Part shown: positions 32,474 through 42,100 of the stretch, in pieces | How the letters are laid out: each line of letters begins with the position of its first letter | How positions within the stretch are numbered: the stretch's first letter is position 1 | Origin: Klebsiella oxytoca | GTDB lineage: Bacteria > Pseudomonadota > Gammaproteobacteria > Enterobacterales > Enterobacteriaceae | Direction: 5' to 3' | NCBI RefSeq assembly: GCF_009707385.1 | Contig: NZ_CP046115.1 | Coordinates: 496,001 to 560,000 of the forward strand | Length of the DNA stretch: 64,000 bases | The notes under the pieces: model-generated | What the model saw: only the letters and a program-made list of their open reading frames with translations | Told to the model about the DNA's origin: nothing | Database searches by the model: none | Position numbers and translations under genes: made by a program

Positions 32474-33322
32474 TTACAGAATACCTTTGACGCTCTCCGC
32501 CAGCGGCGTGGTTGGGCGACCGATTAGCTTACTCAGGGTGCGGCTGTCGTCGAACAGACCGCCTTTGGACGCACCGGTATCAGAATCCGCCAGCATATCA
32601 GCCAGACCGGCAGGCAGACCGACGCCCTTCAGCGCGGCGGCGAAGTCGGCTTCGCTAAGATTTTGATACACCACATTTTTACCGCTTTGTTTGCTCAGCT
32701 CAGCGGCGAGTTCGCTCAGGGTCCACGCCTTATCACCCGCCAGCTCATACACTTTACCGGCATGACCCTCTTCGGCGATAACGCGGGCGGCCGCGGCGGC
32801 GTAATCGGCGCGGGTGGCGGAGGCGATTTTGCCGTTACCGGCCGCGCCGATAAATACGCCGTGCTCGATTGAAGGCGGCGCGCTGGCGAGATAGTTTTCG
32901 GTGTACCAGCCGTTACGCAGCAGGGCATACGCAATACCGGAGTCGGCGAGCATTTGCTCGGTGGCGATATGTTCATCCGCCAGCCCCAGCGGGGATTTAT
33001 CGGCATGCAGCAGGCTGGTATAGGCGATAAATTTCACGCCGGCGGCTTTGGCGGCGTTAATCACGTTGCGGTGCTGCACGGCGCGCTGGCCGACTTCGCT
33101 TGATGAGATCAGCAGCAGTTTGTCGACGCCCTGCAGGGCGGCGGTCAGCGCGGCTTCATCGCTGTAGTCGGCCTGGCGAACCACCACGCCTTGCTGGCTA
33201 AGGGCTTCAGCTTTGGCCGGATTACGCACGATGGCGACAATCTGCCCGGCGGGAACGGTTTTTAACAGGTTTTGCAGAACGTGGTGGCCAAGCTGGCCGG
33301 TGGCACCGGTAATCGCGATCAT
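32474..33322 (-). CDS. qorB: NAD(P)H:quinone oxidoreductase QorB (YtfG)
   Basis: A short-chain NmrA-type reductase of quinones using NADPH. It has 282 residues (E. coli 286). The Rossmann nucleotide loop GATGQLG is at residues 5-11, and Y-L-based active-site region is RNGWYTENYL. AAGGAGA precedes the start. Divergent from the HxlR-type gene ytfH across 84 bases, an arrangement typical of a redox-responsive regulator and its target. Confidence 0.94.
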   Translation of the reverse strand: MIAITGATGQLGHHVLQNLLKTVPAGQIVAIVRNPAKAEALSQQGVVVRQADYSDEAALTAALQGVDKLLLISSSEVGQRAVQHRNVINAAKAAGVKFIAYTSLLHADKSPLGLADEHIATEQMLADSGIAYALLRNGWYTENYLASAPPSIEHGVFIGAAGNGKIASATRADYAAAAARVIAEEGHAGKVYELAGDKAWTLSELAAELSKQSGKNVVYQNLSEADFAAALKGVGLPAGLADMLADSDTGASKGGLFDDSRTLSKLIGRPTTPLAESVKGIL

Positions 33323-33406
33323 GGGTCTTCTCCTTCGTGTTCATGAGTAGTTGTGGTAAGCTAACACCTTAACTAACTTTTAGTAAGTACGTACAAAAAG
33401 GTAAGT
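33323..33406. promoter_or_regulatory. qorB-ytfH divergent promoter with dyads
   Basis: ACTAA-CTT-TTAGT (33372-33384) is an inverted repeat and GTACGTAC (33387-33394) a palindrome. TAAG/TTAG half-sites repeat through the AT-rich gap (aactaacttttagtaagt). HxlR-family proteins commonly bind such sites between divergent genes, so YtfH autoregulation plus control of qorB is the natural reading. Confidence 0.5.
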
Positions 33407-33790
33407 ATGAATATGGCGAATTTGACGCTGAGCGAGCAGCTACGCAACGGCAATCTGTTTGCCGAACAATGCCCTTCGCGGGAGGTGCTCAAGCACGTGA
33501 CCAGCCGCTGGGGCGTACTGATTTTGGTGGCCTTACGCGATGGCACCCATCGGTTTAGCGACCTGCGACGGAAGATTGGCGGCGTCAGCGAAAAGATGTT
33601 GGCCCAGTCGCTCCAGGCGCTGGAACAGGATGGCTTTCTTAATCGCGTGTCGTATCCGGTGGTACCGCCACATGTTGAATATAGTCTGACTCCGCTCGGG
33701 GAGCAGGTTAGCGAGAAGGTCGCGGCGCTGGCGGACTGGATTGAGCTGAATCTGCCCGCGGTTCTGGCGAACCACGAGCAGGTGGCGTGA
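33407..33790 (+). CDS. ytfH: HxlR-family transcriptional regulator YtfH
   Basis: A winged-helix regulator of 127 residues. The family core is CPSREVLKHVTSRWGVLILVALRDGTHRFSDLRRKIGGVSEKMLAQSLQALEQDGFL, with Cys22 as the usual conserved N-terminal cysteine. The start used has AAGGTAAGT upstream; an ATG two codons on is possible. It is divergent from qorB and ends in a GCCGGGA/TCCCGGC hairpin shared with convergent cpdB. Confidence 0.93.
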   Translation: MNMANLTLSEQLRNGNLFAEQCPSREVLKHVTSRWGVLILVALRDGTHRFSDLRRKIGGVSEKMLAQSLQALEQDGFLNRVSYPVVPPHVEYSLTPLGEQVSEKVAALADWIELNLPAVLANHEQVA

Positions 33791-33808
33791 GCCGGGAGAG
33801 TTCCCGGC
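33791..33808. terminator. Stem-loop between convergent ytfH and cpdB
   Basis: GCCGGGA (33791-33797), loop GAGT, TCCCGGC (33802-33808). No long U-tract on either strand, so termination would be weak or Rho-assisted. Confidence 0.5.
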
Positions 33809-33818
33809 GAACGGGTAA

Positions 33819-35762
33819 TTACTTGCTCAAATCCAGCTGATAAATGGCAAAACCGATATCGTCGGTCGCCACCTGGCGCATCGGATATTGGGCTTTTTCT
33901 TTGATAAATGCCGCAGCCTTGTCACCCGGTGAGGTTTCAAAGCGAATATCCAGCGGTACTGTGCTGTGGATCGGCGCCAGGCGCCAGTTGTTATCGGCTG
34001 CCGGATGGATCTCGCCGTTTTTCTTCGACTCCGCGCCAATCCACGCCGCCAGCACCGAGCGGTTTTCATCCGGTGAGGCGAAGGCGATATGATCCTCACC
34101 TGTTCCCTGGAATTTACCGCCGTAGGCCCGATAGTTGTTGGTCGCAACAAGGAAGGTCGCATTTGGATCGATTGGCTTGCCGTTAAAGGTCAGGTTCTTA
34201 ATGCGTTCGGCCTGCGGATTAATGCTCTGACATTCGCCGTCGTAGCGCGCCGGCTGCGTGATATCGATCTGGTAGTTCACGCCGTCGATAACATCGAAGT
34301 TGTAGGTGCGAAAACCGTCCCAGTTAATCAGCGACTGCGGCTTGCTGCTGGCAGGATCAATCTGATTGAACTGCCCGGCGGAGCACTCCAGCCACTCTCT
34401 AACCTCTTTACCGCTCACTTTCATTACCACCAGGGTGTTCGGATAGAGGTAGAGGTCAGCGGCGTTGCGGAAGGTGAGCTGGCCTTTTTCCACTTCAACA
34501 AAGCTGGCCGGGTCATTTTTGCGCCCGCCCACTTTGAACGGCGCGGCGGCTGAGAGTACCGGGAGCTTCGCCAGATCCGGATCGCCCTGGATGTAGTGCT
34601 CGACGTAGGCCTTCTGAGCCATGTTTACCACCTGCACGGTCGGATCGTCCTGCACCAGCGCCAGGTAGCTGTACATATTGTCTGAGGATTTGCCAATCGG
34701 TTTGCTGACAAACTCGCGGGTGGCGTCATGGTCGGCTTTTAATACCGCCACCATGCTGCTGTCTTCTGCGGCCAGGGATTTCTTCGCCACCGAATCATAG
34801 ATTGGACGCGCTTGCGCTTTCGCAGCGGTGACCTGCCACTTACCGCTGTCGTTGTTCAGTACCAGATCGACCACCCCAAGATGGTCGCCCCACATGCCCG
34901 GCATGACCGCCGGGACGCCGTTCAGCGTACCTTTAGCGATATCCGCGCCTTTAATGCTGGCAAAGTCTTTGCTCGGGAAGACGGCGTGAGCGTGGCCGAA
35001 CATAATGGCATCCACGCCGGGAACCTGGCTTAAATAGTAAACCGAGTTTTCCGCCATCGCCTGATAGGGGTCGGCGGAGAGGCCGGAATGGGCAATGACC
35101 ACCACTACGTCCGCGCCTTTTTCACGCATTTCCGGGACAAACTTGCGCGCGGTTGCGGTAATATCGTTAACGGTTACTTTGCCGCTGAGGTTGGCTTTAT
35201 CCCAGGTCATAATCTGCGGCGGCACAAAGCCGATGTAGCCAATGCGCAGCGTCTGCGTTTTGCCTTCGCTGTCCTGCACCTGGGTATCCTGAATCAGATA
35301 AGGCGTAAACATCGGTTTGCCGGTTTTGGCATCGATAATATTGGCGTTGACGTAGGGGAACTTCGCGCCAGCCAGCGCTTTATGCAGGAAATCGAGACCG
35401 TAGTTAAACTCGTGGTTGCCGAGGTTACCCACCGCATAGTCCAGGGTATTCATGGCCTTGTAAACCGGATGAATATCGCCTTCTTTCAGCCCCTTCGCGG
35501 CCATATAGTCGGCCAGCGGGCTGCCCTGGATGACATCCCCGTTATCGACCAGTACGCTGTTTTTCACTTCCTGGCGCGCTTTTTCAATCAGGGAAGCGGT
35601 ACGCACCAGGCCAAATTTTTCCGTGGCGGTATCTTTGTAGTAGTCAAAGTCCATCATATTACTGTGCAGATCGGTGGTTTCCATGATCCGCAAATCGACC
35701 GTTGCCGCATTTACGCTGGCGGCGATCAGCGTGGCCAGCAGCGTTGCGCTAAACTTAATCAT
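33819..35762 (-). CDS. cpdB: Periplasmic 2',3'-cyclic-nucleotide 2'-phosphodiesterase / 3'-nucleotidase CpdB
   Basis: Allows use of 2',3'-cyclic nucleotides and 3'-nucleotides as nutrients. It has 647 residues including a signal peptide ([19 protein letters not shown]). The metallophosphoesterase domain has its ligands in [36 protein letters not shown] and GHAH. A C-terminal 5'-nucleotidase substrate-binding domain follows ([13 protein letters not shown]). Full E. coli length. Divergent from cysQ. Confidence 0.97.
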   Translation of the reverse strand: MIKFSATLLATLIAASVNAATVDLRIMETTDLHSNMMDFDYYKDTATEKFGLVRTASLIEKARQEVKNSVLVDNGDVIQGSPLADYMAAKGLKEGDIHPVYKAMNTLDYAVGNLGNHEFNYGLDFLHKALAGAKFPYVNANIIDAKTGKPMFTPYLIQDTQVQDSEGKTQTLRIGYIGFVPPQIMTWDKANLSGKVTVNDITATARKFVPEMREKGADVVVVIAHSGLSADPYQAMAENSVYYLSQVPGVDAIMFGHAHAVFPSKDFASIKGADIAKGTLNGVPAVMPGMWGDHLGVVDLVLNNDSGKWQVTAAKAQARPIYDSVAKKSLAAEDSSMVAVLKADHDATREFVSKPIGKSSDNMYSYLALVQDDPTVQVVNMAQKAYVEHYIQGDPDLAKLPVLSAAAPFKVGGRKNDPASFVEVEKGQLTFRNAADLYLYPNTLVVMKVSGKEVREWLECSAGQFNQIDPASSKPQSLINWDGFRTYNFDVIDGVNYQIDITQPARYDGECQSINPQAERIKNLTFNGKPIDPNATFLVATNNYRAYGGKFQGTGEDHIAFASPDENRSVLAAWIGAESKKNGEIHPAADNNWRLAPIHSTVPLDIRFETSPGDKAAAFIKEKAQYPMRQVATDDIGFAIYQLDLSK

Positions 35763-35954
35763 CAGTGGCGTCCTTTTTATATGAGCAGTGGCACAGAAGA
35801 AAATGTATTTACATTCTGTTGCTTACAGAAATGTGAATCATGCCAGAAAAGCGGTGAATGAAACCGCCATCGTTATCACAGATAGCGGAACTCACTATGA
35901 TGCGATATAAATAAAACAACGAGTTAACGCCACTGTAACCAGATGAGGTGGAGA

Positions 35955-36698
35955 ATGTTAGAACAAGTATGTCAGCTTGCACGGAGCGCGGGCGATGCCA
36001 TTATGCAAGTTTATGATGGAAAACAGCCGATGGACGTTGCCAGCAAGAAGGACGATTCTCCGGTCACGGCAGCGGATATTGCGGCGCATAAAGTGATAAT
36101 CAGCGGCCTGCTGGCCCTGACTCCCGATATTCCGGTTTTGTCAGAAGAGGATCCGCCGGCCTGGGAAGTGCGTCAGCACTGGCAGCGCTACTGGCTGGTG
36201 GACCCGCTGGACGGAACCAAAGAGTTTATCAAACGCAACGGTGAATTTACCGTCAATATCGCCTTGATCGAACAGGGCAAGCCGATCCTTGGCGTGGTCT
36301 ACGCGCCGGTGATGAAGGTGGTGTATAGCGCGGAAAAGGGCAAAGCCTGGAAAGAGGAGTGCGGCGTTCGTAAGCAGATTCAGGTCCGCGATGCGCGTCC
36401 GCCGCTGGTGGTGATTAGCCGCTCTCACGGCAATGACCCTGAGCTACAGGAGTATCTGGAGCAGCTGGGCGAACACCAGACCACTTCAATCGGCTCTTCG
36501 CTTAAATTCTGCCTGGTCGCCGAAGGGCAGGCGCAGCTTTATCCGCGCTTTGGGCCGACGTCGACCTGGGACACGGCGGCAGGCCATGCGGTAGCCAGCG
36601 CTGCCGGGGCGCACGTTCACGACTGGCAGGGGCGTACTCTTGATTACACGCCGCGTGAATCGTTCCTTAACCCCGGCTTCCGGGTCTCTATTTATTAA
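35955..36698 (+). CDS. cysQ: 3'(2'),5'-bisphosphate nucleotidase CysQ
   Basis: Hydrolyses 3'-phosphoadenosine 5'-phosphate to AMP, clearing a toxic by-product of sulfate assimilation. It has 247 residues from ATG 35955 ([17 protein letters not shown]), with GAGGTGGAG just upstream; an ATG four codons earlier is rejected. Inositol-monophosphatase-fold motifs: VLSEEDPP (metal Glu), DPLDGTKEF, and [15 protein letters not shown]. The last 11 bases overlap convergent ytfJ. Confidence 0.96.
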   Translation: MLEQVCQLARSAGDAIMQVYDGKQPMDVASKKDDSPVTAADIAAHKVIISGLLALTPDIPVLSEEDPPAWEVRQHWQRYWLVDPLDGTKEFIKRNGEFTVNIALIEQGKPILGVVYAPVMKVVYSAEKGKAWKEECGVRKQIQVRDARPPLVVISRSHGNDPELQEYLEQLGEHQTTSIGSSLKFCLVAEGQAQLYPRFGPTSTWDTAAGHAVASAAGAHVHDWQGRTLDYTPRESFLNPGFRVSIY

Positions 36699-37245
36699 GC
36701 AGCTTGTGCAGCAGGGCAACGACCTGCTGCACCTCCTCCTGGCTGAGCGCGCCGTCTTTCGCCCACCGCACGCGGCCGTCTTTATCCAGCACTACGATCG
36801 CCGAACTCTCTTCATCTAGCTGCCACGCTTTACGTACCACACCGTTACTGTCGACGATAAACTGCGACCACGGATAGAGCTGCTTGTTGTTCTCAATACT
36901 GCTGCGGACAAACATCCCAGAGCCCGGGATAGCATCGTCGGTATTCACGATAGTGGTGGTTTGATAGCGGTCGTGGGGAAGCTTTGCGCTTTTAATGGCT
37001 TCAATCAAGGCCGCGTTTTTTTCTTTTGCTGACGAGCGTCCGGCAATGTGCTGCACGACGCGCACTTTTCCTGCCAGCTGCGCGCTATTCCAGCTTTTAT
37101 AGCTAAACTTATCGTTATCCAGCACCAGCTCCCCGCGATCCGCTACGCCGACTGGCGCAACGCGTTGACCGTCGACGAAGTTATGCGCCGACGCCATCAG
37201 CGGGAACAGGAGACATGAAACGGCCAGTAATCTACGTAGGGTCAT
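36688..37245 (-). CDS. ytfJ: Periplasmic protein YtfJ (thioredoxin-like fold, no CxxC)
   Basis: A 185-residue secreted protein. Start ATG 37245 ([23 protein letters not shown]) has AAAGGAAA upstream and gives a clear signal peptide cut after ASA. The mature part matches E. coli YtfJ ([33 protein letters not shown]). Family members look like redoxins but lack the catalytic cysteine pair, and none is seen here. Role unknown. It overlaps cysQ tail to tail and is divergent from ytfK. Confidence 0.92.
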   Translation of the reverse strand: MTLRRLLAVSCLLFPLMASAHNFVDGQRVAPVGVADRGELVLDNDKFSYKSWNSAQLAGKVRVVQHIAGRSSAKEKNAALIEAIKSAKLPHDRYQTTTIVNTDDAIPGSGMFVRSSIENNKQLYPWSQFIVDSNGVVRKAWQLDEESSAIVVLDKDGRVRWAKDGALSQEEVQQVVALLHKLLNK

Positions 37246-37567
37246 GGTGTTTCCTTTTATTATCTTTGCAGGTGATCCGACCACTTGGTCTGCTTTAATC
37301 ATAAGTGCGATTTATCGGCATTACTCGCAATGATGGTGCCAGTTTGTGTGATGACGCACAAATTCGTCCAAAATCGGCGACTTATACTACCTTCATCGGA
37401 TGCCTGAAACGAAAACTCTGAATTATTGTCATCATAAGGTAAAAAAACTTATACAAACTGGGTATCACTCAGATTCTGGACTATAGTTTCAGGGCAATAA
37501 AATTTGCGCTTCCGGTACGTGGGCTAACTGTGGCACCACAGGAGCGTAACCCTGGCAGGAGACAACA
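37246..37567. promoter_or_regulatory. ytfJ-ytfK divergent intergenic region with a CRP-like dyad
   Basis: TTTGTG and CACAAA (37343-37348 and 37357-37362) are perfect inverted arms; the inner TGTGT-N6-GCACA (37345-37360) matches 8 of 10 CRP consensus bases. Further on, TTGTCATCATAAGG near 37426 contains one TGTCAT element of a Pho box, without a clear second repeat; E. coli ytfK is PhoB-linked. No gene in this 322-base gap. Confidence 0.45.
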
Positions 37568-37774
37568 ATGAAAATTTTCCAACGCTACAACCCGCTACAA
37601 GTAGCGAAGTACGTGAAGATCCTGTTCCGTGGACGTTTGTATATCAAGGACGTTGGCGCTTTTGAGTTTGATAAGGGCAAAATCCTTATCCCGAAGGTCA
37701 AAGACAAGCAGCATTTGTCAGTGATGTCTGAAGTCAATCGTCAGGTCATGCGTCTGCAAACAGAGATGGCATAA
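37568..37774 (+). CDS. ytfK: Stringent-response modulator YtfK (DUF1107)
   Basis: A 68-residue basic cytoplasmic protein, [34 protein letters not shown]..., nearly identical to E. coli YtfK. That protein promotes (p)ppGpp accumulation through SpoT under phosphate or fatty-acid starvation. GGCAGGAG precedes the ATG. Monocistronic, followed by a hairpin. Confidence 0.95.
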   Translation: MKIFQRYNPLQVAKYVKILFRGRLYIKDVGAFEFDKGKILIPKVKDKQHLSVMSEVNRQVMRLQTEMA

Positions 37775-37806
37775 CCTGAAAAGAGGTATAGCTACACGGT
37801 AAAAGG

Positions 37807-37830
37807 CGGCTCCCTACGGGAGCCGTTGAT
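37807..37830 (+). terminator. Probable terminator after ytfK
   Basis: CGGCTCCC-TAC-GGGAGCCG (37807-37825) followed by TTGATGTTT; stem strong, U-tract imperfect. Confidence 0.65.
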
Positions 37831-37925
37831 GTTTCCGGGCCTGGTATTTGCTGCAAACAGGTGGAGATGCGTATTCTTCTGCTCTACGGGCAAGGCCTAA
37901 TCTGATGATGCGGCGATCTTTTTCA

Positions 37926-37954
37926 GCCGGGCAAGGCGTTAGCCGCCACCCGGC
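37926..37954. repeat. REP-like extragenic palindrome between ytfK and ytfL
   Basis: GCCGGGCAAGGCG ... CGCCACCCGGC forms the imperfect palindrome typical of enterobacterial REP units (stem with a TTAG interruption). A near-identical unit is at 46353-46380. It lies beyond the stop of ytfL on the minus strand. Confidence 0.75.
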
Positions 37955-37989
37955 ATCAGGGCGAGCACTGCGATATTCGAGAGCGTGTT

Positions 37990-39333
37990 TTACGCCGTTT
38001 CTTTATCGCTATTTGCAGCGTCCGGCAGCTTGGGGACCAGCACCGTCGGTTTGTTGTCAATGCGGGTCACCAGCAGCTGATCGATACGGTAGTTGTCGAT
38101 ATCCACCACTTCGAACTTATAGCCAGAGAATTTCACCGCGTCGGTACGCTTGGGAATTTTACGCAGCATAAACATCATAAAGCCGCCAATGGTCTCGTAA
38201 TTGCCGGACTGCGGGAAATCATCGATATCCAGCACCCGCATCACGTCGTCGATAGGCGTCCCGCCGTCAATCAGCCAGGAGTTTTCATCGCGCGCGACGA
38301 TCTGCTCTTCCAGCCCCTGTCCGACCAGGTCGCCCATCAGGGTCGTCATGACATCGTTAAGAGTGATAATCCCGACCACCAACGCGTATTCATTCATGAT
38401 CACGGCGAAGTCTTCACCGGCGGTTTTAAAGCTTTCCAGCGCTTCTGACAGCGTCAGGGTATCCGGAACAATCAGCGTATTACGAATCTGCACGCCGCCG
38501 GTCAGCACCAGGCTTTGGTTCGCCAGCACGCGGTTGAGCAGGTCTTTGGAATCAACGTAGCCGATGATGTGATCGATATCTTCATTACAGACCAGGAACT
38601 TGGAGTGCGGATGCTCCGCGACCTTATTCTTCAGGCTCTGTTCATCTTCATGCAGATCGAACCAGATGACGTTTTCACGCGAGGTCATGGATGAAGGCAC
38701 GGTGCGCGATTCCAGCTCGAATACGTTCTCAATCAGTTCGTGCTCTTGCTTACGTAACACCCCGGCCAGCGCGCCGGCTTCCACCACGGCGTAAATATCA
38801 TCGGAGGTGATGTCGTCTTTACGCACCATGGGAATTTTGAACAGGCGGAAAATGTTGTTGGCCATGCCGTTAAACAACCACACCAGCGGGCGGAAGATAA
38901 ACAGGCAGAAGCGCATCGGGTTGATGATGCGTAAAGCGACAGCTTCAGGCGCGATCATACCGATGCGTTTCGGAGTCAGGTCAGCAAACAGAATGAACAG
39001 GCTGGTGACCAGGGTAAAGGATATAATAAAGCTCAGCTGCTCGGAGAGTTCCGGCGACATGTAGCGGCTAAAGAGGCTATGAAACGCCGGTGAAAACGCC
39101 GCATCGCCGACGATACCGCCGAGGATGGCTACCGCGTTAAGACCGATTTGCACCACGGTAAAGAACATCCCGGGGTTTTCCTGCATCTTAAGCACGCGCT
39201 GAGCGTTGACGTTGCCATCATCGGCCAGCAGCTTGAGTTTGATTTTACGTGATGCGGCCAGCGAGATTTCCGATATCGAAAAGAACGCACTGACGGCTAT
39301 CAGACAAAGTATTACTAAAATACTGTTTAACAT
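37990..39333 (-). CDS. ytfL: Inner-membrane CBS-domain protein YtfL (PaeA, CorC/CNNM-like)
   Basis: A 447-residue membrane protein with a DUF21 domain of about four helices (residues 1-180), two CBS domains (about 205-330) and a CorC/HlyC C-terminal domain (about 345-430). E. coli and Salmonella YtfL is reported to protect against cadaverine/putrescine stress, probably by export (PaeA). The size matches E. coli. Divergent from nothing nearby: msrA follows upstream on the same strand, with its own terminator between them. Confidence 0.93.
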   Translation of the reverse strand: MLNSILVILCLIAVSAFFSISEISLAASRKIKLKLLADDGNVNAQRVLKMQENPGMFFTVVQIGLNAVAILGGIVGDAAFSPAFHSLFSRYMSPELSEQLSFIISFTLVTSLFILFADLTPKRIGMIAPEAVALRIINPMRFCLFIFRPLVWLFNGMANNIFRLFKIPMVRKDDITSDDIYAVVEAGALAGVLRKQEHELIENVFELESRTVPSSMTSRENVIWFDLHEDEQSLKNKVAEHPHSKFLVCNEDIDHIIGYVDSKDLLNRVLANQSLVLTGGVQIRNTLIVPDTLTLSEALESFKTAGEDFAVIMNEYALVVGIITLNDVMTTLMGDLVGQGLEEQIVARDENSWLIDGGTPIDDVMRVLDIDDFPQSGNYETIGGFMMFMLRKIPKRTDAVKFSGYKFEVVDIDNYRIDQLLVTRIDNKPTVLVPKLPDAANSDKETA

Positions 39334-39396
39334 ATCTTATCTGACCGTTGAGATCAGATCCTCGGAAGGGAAGTGGATAACGCTAAGTGGAATTCA

Positions 39397-39427
39397 CAAA
39401 AAGCCGGTCCGAAGGCTCTGGACCGGC
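39397..39427 (-). terminator. Intrinsic terminator of msrA
   Basis: On the minus strand GCCGGTCC (39427-39420), 9-base loop, GGACCGGC (39410-39403), followed by TTTTTG. It separates msrA from ytfL. Confidence 0.85.
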
Positions 39428-39518
39428 GATAGCACGGCGTAGTATAGCGTAAGGTACTGTAAAGCCGCCAGAGCGTAAATTACTCAACCCGGCGGCCAGT
39501 GGGTGAGGGCCTGTGGCA

Positions 39519-40157
39519 TCAGGCCTGCGGCGGCAAACAAACCCCAATCCCACCGATACCGCAGTATCCGTACGGGTTCTTATACAGGTACTGCTGATGC
39601 TCGTCTTCCGCATAATAGAACGGCTTCGCCGTTGCGATTTCGGTGGTGATAGTCCGCGGGTCGTTGGCTGCGTTCATGGCTGCCTGGAACCGCGCGAGGC
39701 TGGCCTTAGCCGCTTCACTCTGCTCTGGCGTCAGCGGATAAATCGCGGAACGATACTGCGTACCGCGGTCGTTACCCTGCTGCATACCCTGCGCCGGATC
39801 GTGGTTTTCCCAGAAAACCTGCAGCAGCTGCTCGTAGCTGATGACCTTAGGATCGTAGACGACGCGGACCGCTTCAGCATGACCGGTCTCACCGCTGCAC
39901 ACTTCGCGATAGGTCGGGTTTGGCGTATAGCCGCCGGTATAGCCTGCGGCGGTGCTGTAAACGCCGGGCAGCTGCCAGAACAGGCGTTCAACGCCCCAGA
40001 AACAACCCATGGCAAACAGGGCGACTTCCATCCCTGCGGGAACATTAGTCATCGAGTGGCCATTGACGGCGTGGAGCGTCGCCACCGGCATCGGCGTGTT
40101 GCGTCCCGGCAGCGCGTCCGCTTGGGCGACAAGATGCGTTTTATCAAATAGACTCAC
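39519..40157 (-). CDS. msrA: Peptide methionine-S-sulfoxide reductase MsrA
   Basis: Repairs the S-epimer of methionine sulfoxide in proteins. Start is GTG 40157 ([20 protein letters not shown]), with GAGAGG 6 bases before it; it gives 212 residues, the E. coli length. A longer in-frame ATG start is rejected. Catalytic Cys52 is in FAMGCFWG; resolving cysteines are in [11 protein letters not shown] near the end. Divergent from tamA. Confidence 0.96.
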   Translation of the reverse strand: MSLFDKTHLVAQADALPGRNTPMPVATLHAVNGHSMTNVPAGMEVALFAMGCFWGVERLFWQLPGVYSTAAGYTGGYTPNPTYREVCSGETGHAEAVRVVYDPKVISYEQLLQVFWENHDPAQGMQQGNDRGTQYRSAIYPLTPEQSEAAKASLARFQAAMNAANDPRTITTEIATAKPFYYAEDEHQQYLYKNPYGYCGIGGIGVCLPPQA

Positions 40158-40366
40158 GGTGGGCCTCTCAAAACAGAAAATGTGGTTAAGGTTGTAACCA
40201 AGCGTGTCTTTTAACACAATAAACACGCTTAATACGTCTAGATTTAAACATAAGAATTATTTGGGTGAACGTCTATTTTTCAACCCTTAGTTGTTAGGGT
40301 TTTGTTAAGCCGTGGAGCGGCACTTTCGTTTCCTTCGGGGGGAAACAAGGATATTCAGGAGAAAAC

Positions 40367-42100
40367 GTGCTACAAATCCGCCAGTTATGTATTACCAGCC
40401 TTTTGCTGGTCAGCGGGGTCGCCAGCGCAGCGAGCGTGCGTTTGCAGGTTGAGGGGTTATCCGGGGAACTGGAAAAAAACGTACGCGCCCAACTATCTAC
40501 GATCCAGAGTGATGAGGTCACGCCGGACCGGCGCTTTCGCGCGCGCGTTGATGATGCTATCCGCGAAGGTCTGAAAGCGCTGGGCTACTATGAACCAACC
40601 ATCGATTTTGATTTACGTCCGCCGCCGGCGAAGGGGCGTCAGGTCCTGATCGCCAGAGTCACGCCCGGCGAGCCGGTGCGTATTGGCGGCACTGAAGTTA
40701 TTTTACGCGGCGGAGCCCGAACCGACCGCGACTATCTGGATTTGTTAAACACGCGTCCGGCTGTCGGTACCGTCCTTAATCACGGTGATTACGATAGCTT
40801 TAAAAGCTCTCTTACGCGGGTCGCGCTGCGTAAGGGTTACTTTGACAGCGAGTTTAACAAAAGCCAGCTTGGCGTCTCTCTCGACAGGCATCAGGCTTTC
40901 TGGGATATCGACTATAACAGCGGCGAGCGCTACCGCTTTGGTCCGGTCACTTTTGAAGGCTCGCAAATTCGCGACGAATATCTGCAAAACTTGGTGCCGT
41001 TTGAGCAGGGCGACTACTACACCTCGCAGGATCTCGCCGAACTTAACCGCCGTCTGGCGGCGACCGGCTGGTTCAGTTCGGTGGTTGTCGCGCCGGAGTT
41101 TGAAAAGTCCCGACAGACTAAAATTCTGCCTTTACAGGGCGTCGTCACTCCGCGTAAAGAGAATACCGTCGAAACCGGGGTTGGCTACTCAACCGACGTC
41201 GGTCCGCGCGTCAAAGGGACATGGAAAAAGCCGTGGATGAACTCTTACGGCCACAGCCTGACTTCCAGCCTCAGCCTTTCCGCCCCTGAACAACAGCTCG
41301 ATTTCAGCTATAAAGTACCCTTGTTAAAAAGCCCGCTGGAGCAGTACTACCTGATGCAGGGCGGCTTTAAACGTACGGACCTCAACGATACCAAAGCGGA
41401 CTCCACCACCCTGGCCGTTTCGCGCTACTGGGATATGTCGAGCGGCTGGCAGCGCGCGCTGAACCTGCGCTGGAGCCTCGACCACTTTACCCAGGCCAAC
41501 GTCACCAACACCACGATGCTGATCTATCCCGGCGTGTCGGTGAACCGCACCCGCTCGCGCGGCGGCCTGATGCCGACCTGGGGCGATTCGCAGCGCTATT
41601 CGGTGGACTACTCCAACACCATGTGGGGGTCGGATATTAACTTTATCGTGATGCAGGCGCAGGATGTCTGGATCCGTACCCTCTATGACCGCCACCGTTT
41701 CGTGCTGCGCGGCAATCTCGGCTGGATTGAGGCCGATAACTTCAGCAAAGTCCCGCCGGACCTGCGTTTCTTTGCCGGTGGCGACCGCAGCATTCGCGGT
41801 TATAAATACAAATCTATCTCGCCAAAAGATGACGACGGTAAGCTGATAGGGGCCTCGAAGCTGGCCACCGGCTCGCTGGAGTATCAGTACAACGTCAGCG
41901 GCAAATGGTGGGGCGCGGTGTTCGTCGATAGCGGCGAAGCGGTGAGCGATATCCGCGAGAGCAACTTTAAAACCGGCGCAGGTCTTGGCGTGCGCTGGCA
42001 GTCTCCGGTCGGCCCCATCAAACTGGATATCGCCAGACCGATCGGCGACAAAGAAGAGCATGGTTTACAGTTTTATATCGGTCTGGGGCCTGAATTATGA
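40367..42100 (+). CDS. tamA: Translocation and assembly module subunit TamA (Omp85 family)
   Basis: Outer-membrane Omp85 barrel which with TamB inserts or transports envelope components, including autotransporters and, with TamB, phospholipids. It has 577 residues, starting at GTG 40367 with AGGAGA upstream. Signal peptide to about residue 21 ([10 protein letters not shown]), three POTRA domains (about 22-265), then a 16-strand barrel with the Omp85 motif [15 protein letters not shown]. tamB overlaps its end by 4 bases. Confidence 0.97.
   Translation: MLQIRQLCITSLLLVSGVASAASVRLQVEGLSGELEKNVRAQLSTIQSDEVTPDRRFRARVDDAIREGLKALGYYEPTIDFDLRPPPAKGRQVLIARVTPGEPVRIGGTEVILRGGARTDRDYLDLLNTRPAVGTVLNHGDYDSFKSSLTRVALRKGYFDSEFNKSQLGVSLDRHQAFWDIDYNSGERYRFGPVTFEGSQIRDEYLQNLVPFEQGDYYTSQDLAELNRRLAATGWFSSVVVAPEFEKSRQTKILPLQGVVTPRKENTVETGVGYSTDVGPRVKGTWKKPWMNSYGHSLTSSLSLSAPEQQLDFSYKVPLLKSPLEQYYLMQGGFKRTDLNDTKADSTTLAVSRYWDMSSGWQRALNLRWSLDHFTQANVTNTTMLIYPGVSVNRTRSRGGLMPTWGDSQRYSVDYSNTMWGSDINFIVMQAQDVWIRTLYDRHRFVLRGNLGWIEADNFSKVPPDLRFFAGGDRSIRGYKYKSISPKDDDGKLIGASKLATGSLEYQYNVSGKWWGAVFVDSGEAVSDIRESNFKTGAGLGVRWQSPVGPIKLDIARPIGDKEEHGLQFYIGLGPEL

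Noticed and set aside
34089-35861. Long plus-strand open frames opposite cpdB
   Set aside because: They are antisense shadows in a GC-rich gene: no ribosome sites, no recognisable domains, and cpdB on the other strand is a complete conserved enzyme.
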